From contig CAMCHA010000015.1 of assembly GCA_945874515.1 (NCBI GenBank), positions 1 through 13,937 on the forward strand: 13,937 bases of DNA. The letters are read 5' to 3'. This document shows positions 10,040-13,937 of this stretch, one piece after another. The position numbers were made by a program, and so were the translations under genes. Below the pieces are notes generated by a model, which ran no database searches, had not been told where the DNA came from, and worked only from the letters and a program-made list of their open reading frames with translations. Source of the DNA: Asaia bogorensis. GTDB lineage: Bacteria; Pseudomonadota; Alphaproteobacteria; Acetobacterales; Acetobacteraceae. Within the stretch, counting starts at the first letter, position 1. Every line of letters starts with the position of its first letter.

Positions 10040-13937
<3,898 letters not shown>

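Overview
The window is a GC-rich chromosomal segment from an alphaproteobacterium, most likely in the Rhodospirillales/Acetobacteraceae range. I judge this from protein flavour (the L11, L10, RpoB and Dcd sequences) and base composition; no tree was made. It is almost entirely conserved housekeeping DNA. I found no mobile element, CRISPR array, tRNA, rRNA or phage remnant.

Left part, minus strand (1-2949): a major facilitator superfamily transporter (2949-1759), a 98-base gap, then dCTP deaminase dcd (1660-1106). The dcd stop overlaps the start of murA by one base (TGATG). murA runs off the left edge, with about 368 of an expected ~420 codons present. The dcd-murA pair joins pyrimidine deoxynucleotide supply with the first committed step of peptidoglycan synthesis, probably on one transcript.

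Right part, plus strand (about 2997-13937): the classical ribosomal protein and RNA polymerase cluster rplK-rplA-[leader]-rplJ-rplL-rpoB-rpoC. rpoC runs off the right edge, with about 1299 codons present. All key catalytic and metal-binding motifs of RpoB and RpoC are intact, and the rifampicin-determining positions checked have the sensitive-type residues. secE and nusG, which commonly precede rplK, are absent here; the divergent transporter takes their place.

The most interesting content lies between the genes. Almost every junction of the rpl-rpo operon carries a strong RNA hairpin without a following T-run. The rplK ribosome-binding site sits in a hairpin. The 317-base rplA-rplJ interval has a series of stem-loops consistent with an L10(L12)4 autoregulatory leader, including duplicated CCAAGC/GCTTGG elements that allow alternative pairing. 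rplJ-rplL has a 7-bp stem, rplL-rpoB has three successive stems including a 16-bp one, and rpoB-rpoC has a perfect 10-bp stem. These suggest post-transcriptional control (autogenous repression, attenuation, RNase processing) of subunit stoichiometry, a known theme in this operon. I see no convincing evidence of an entirely new biological system.
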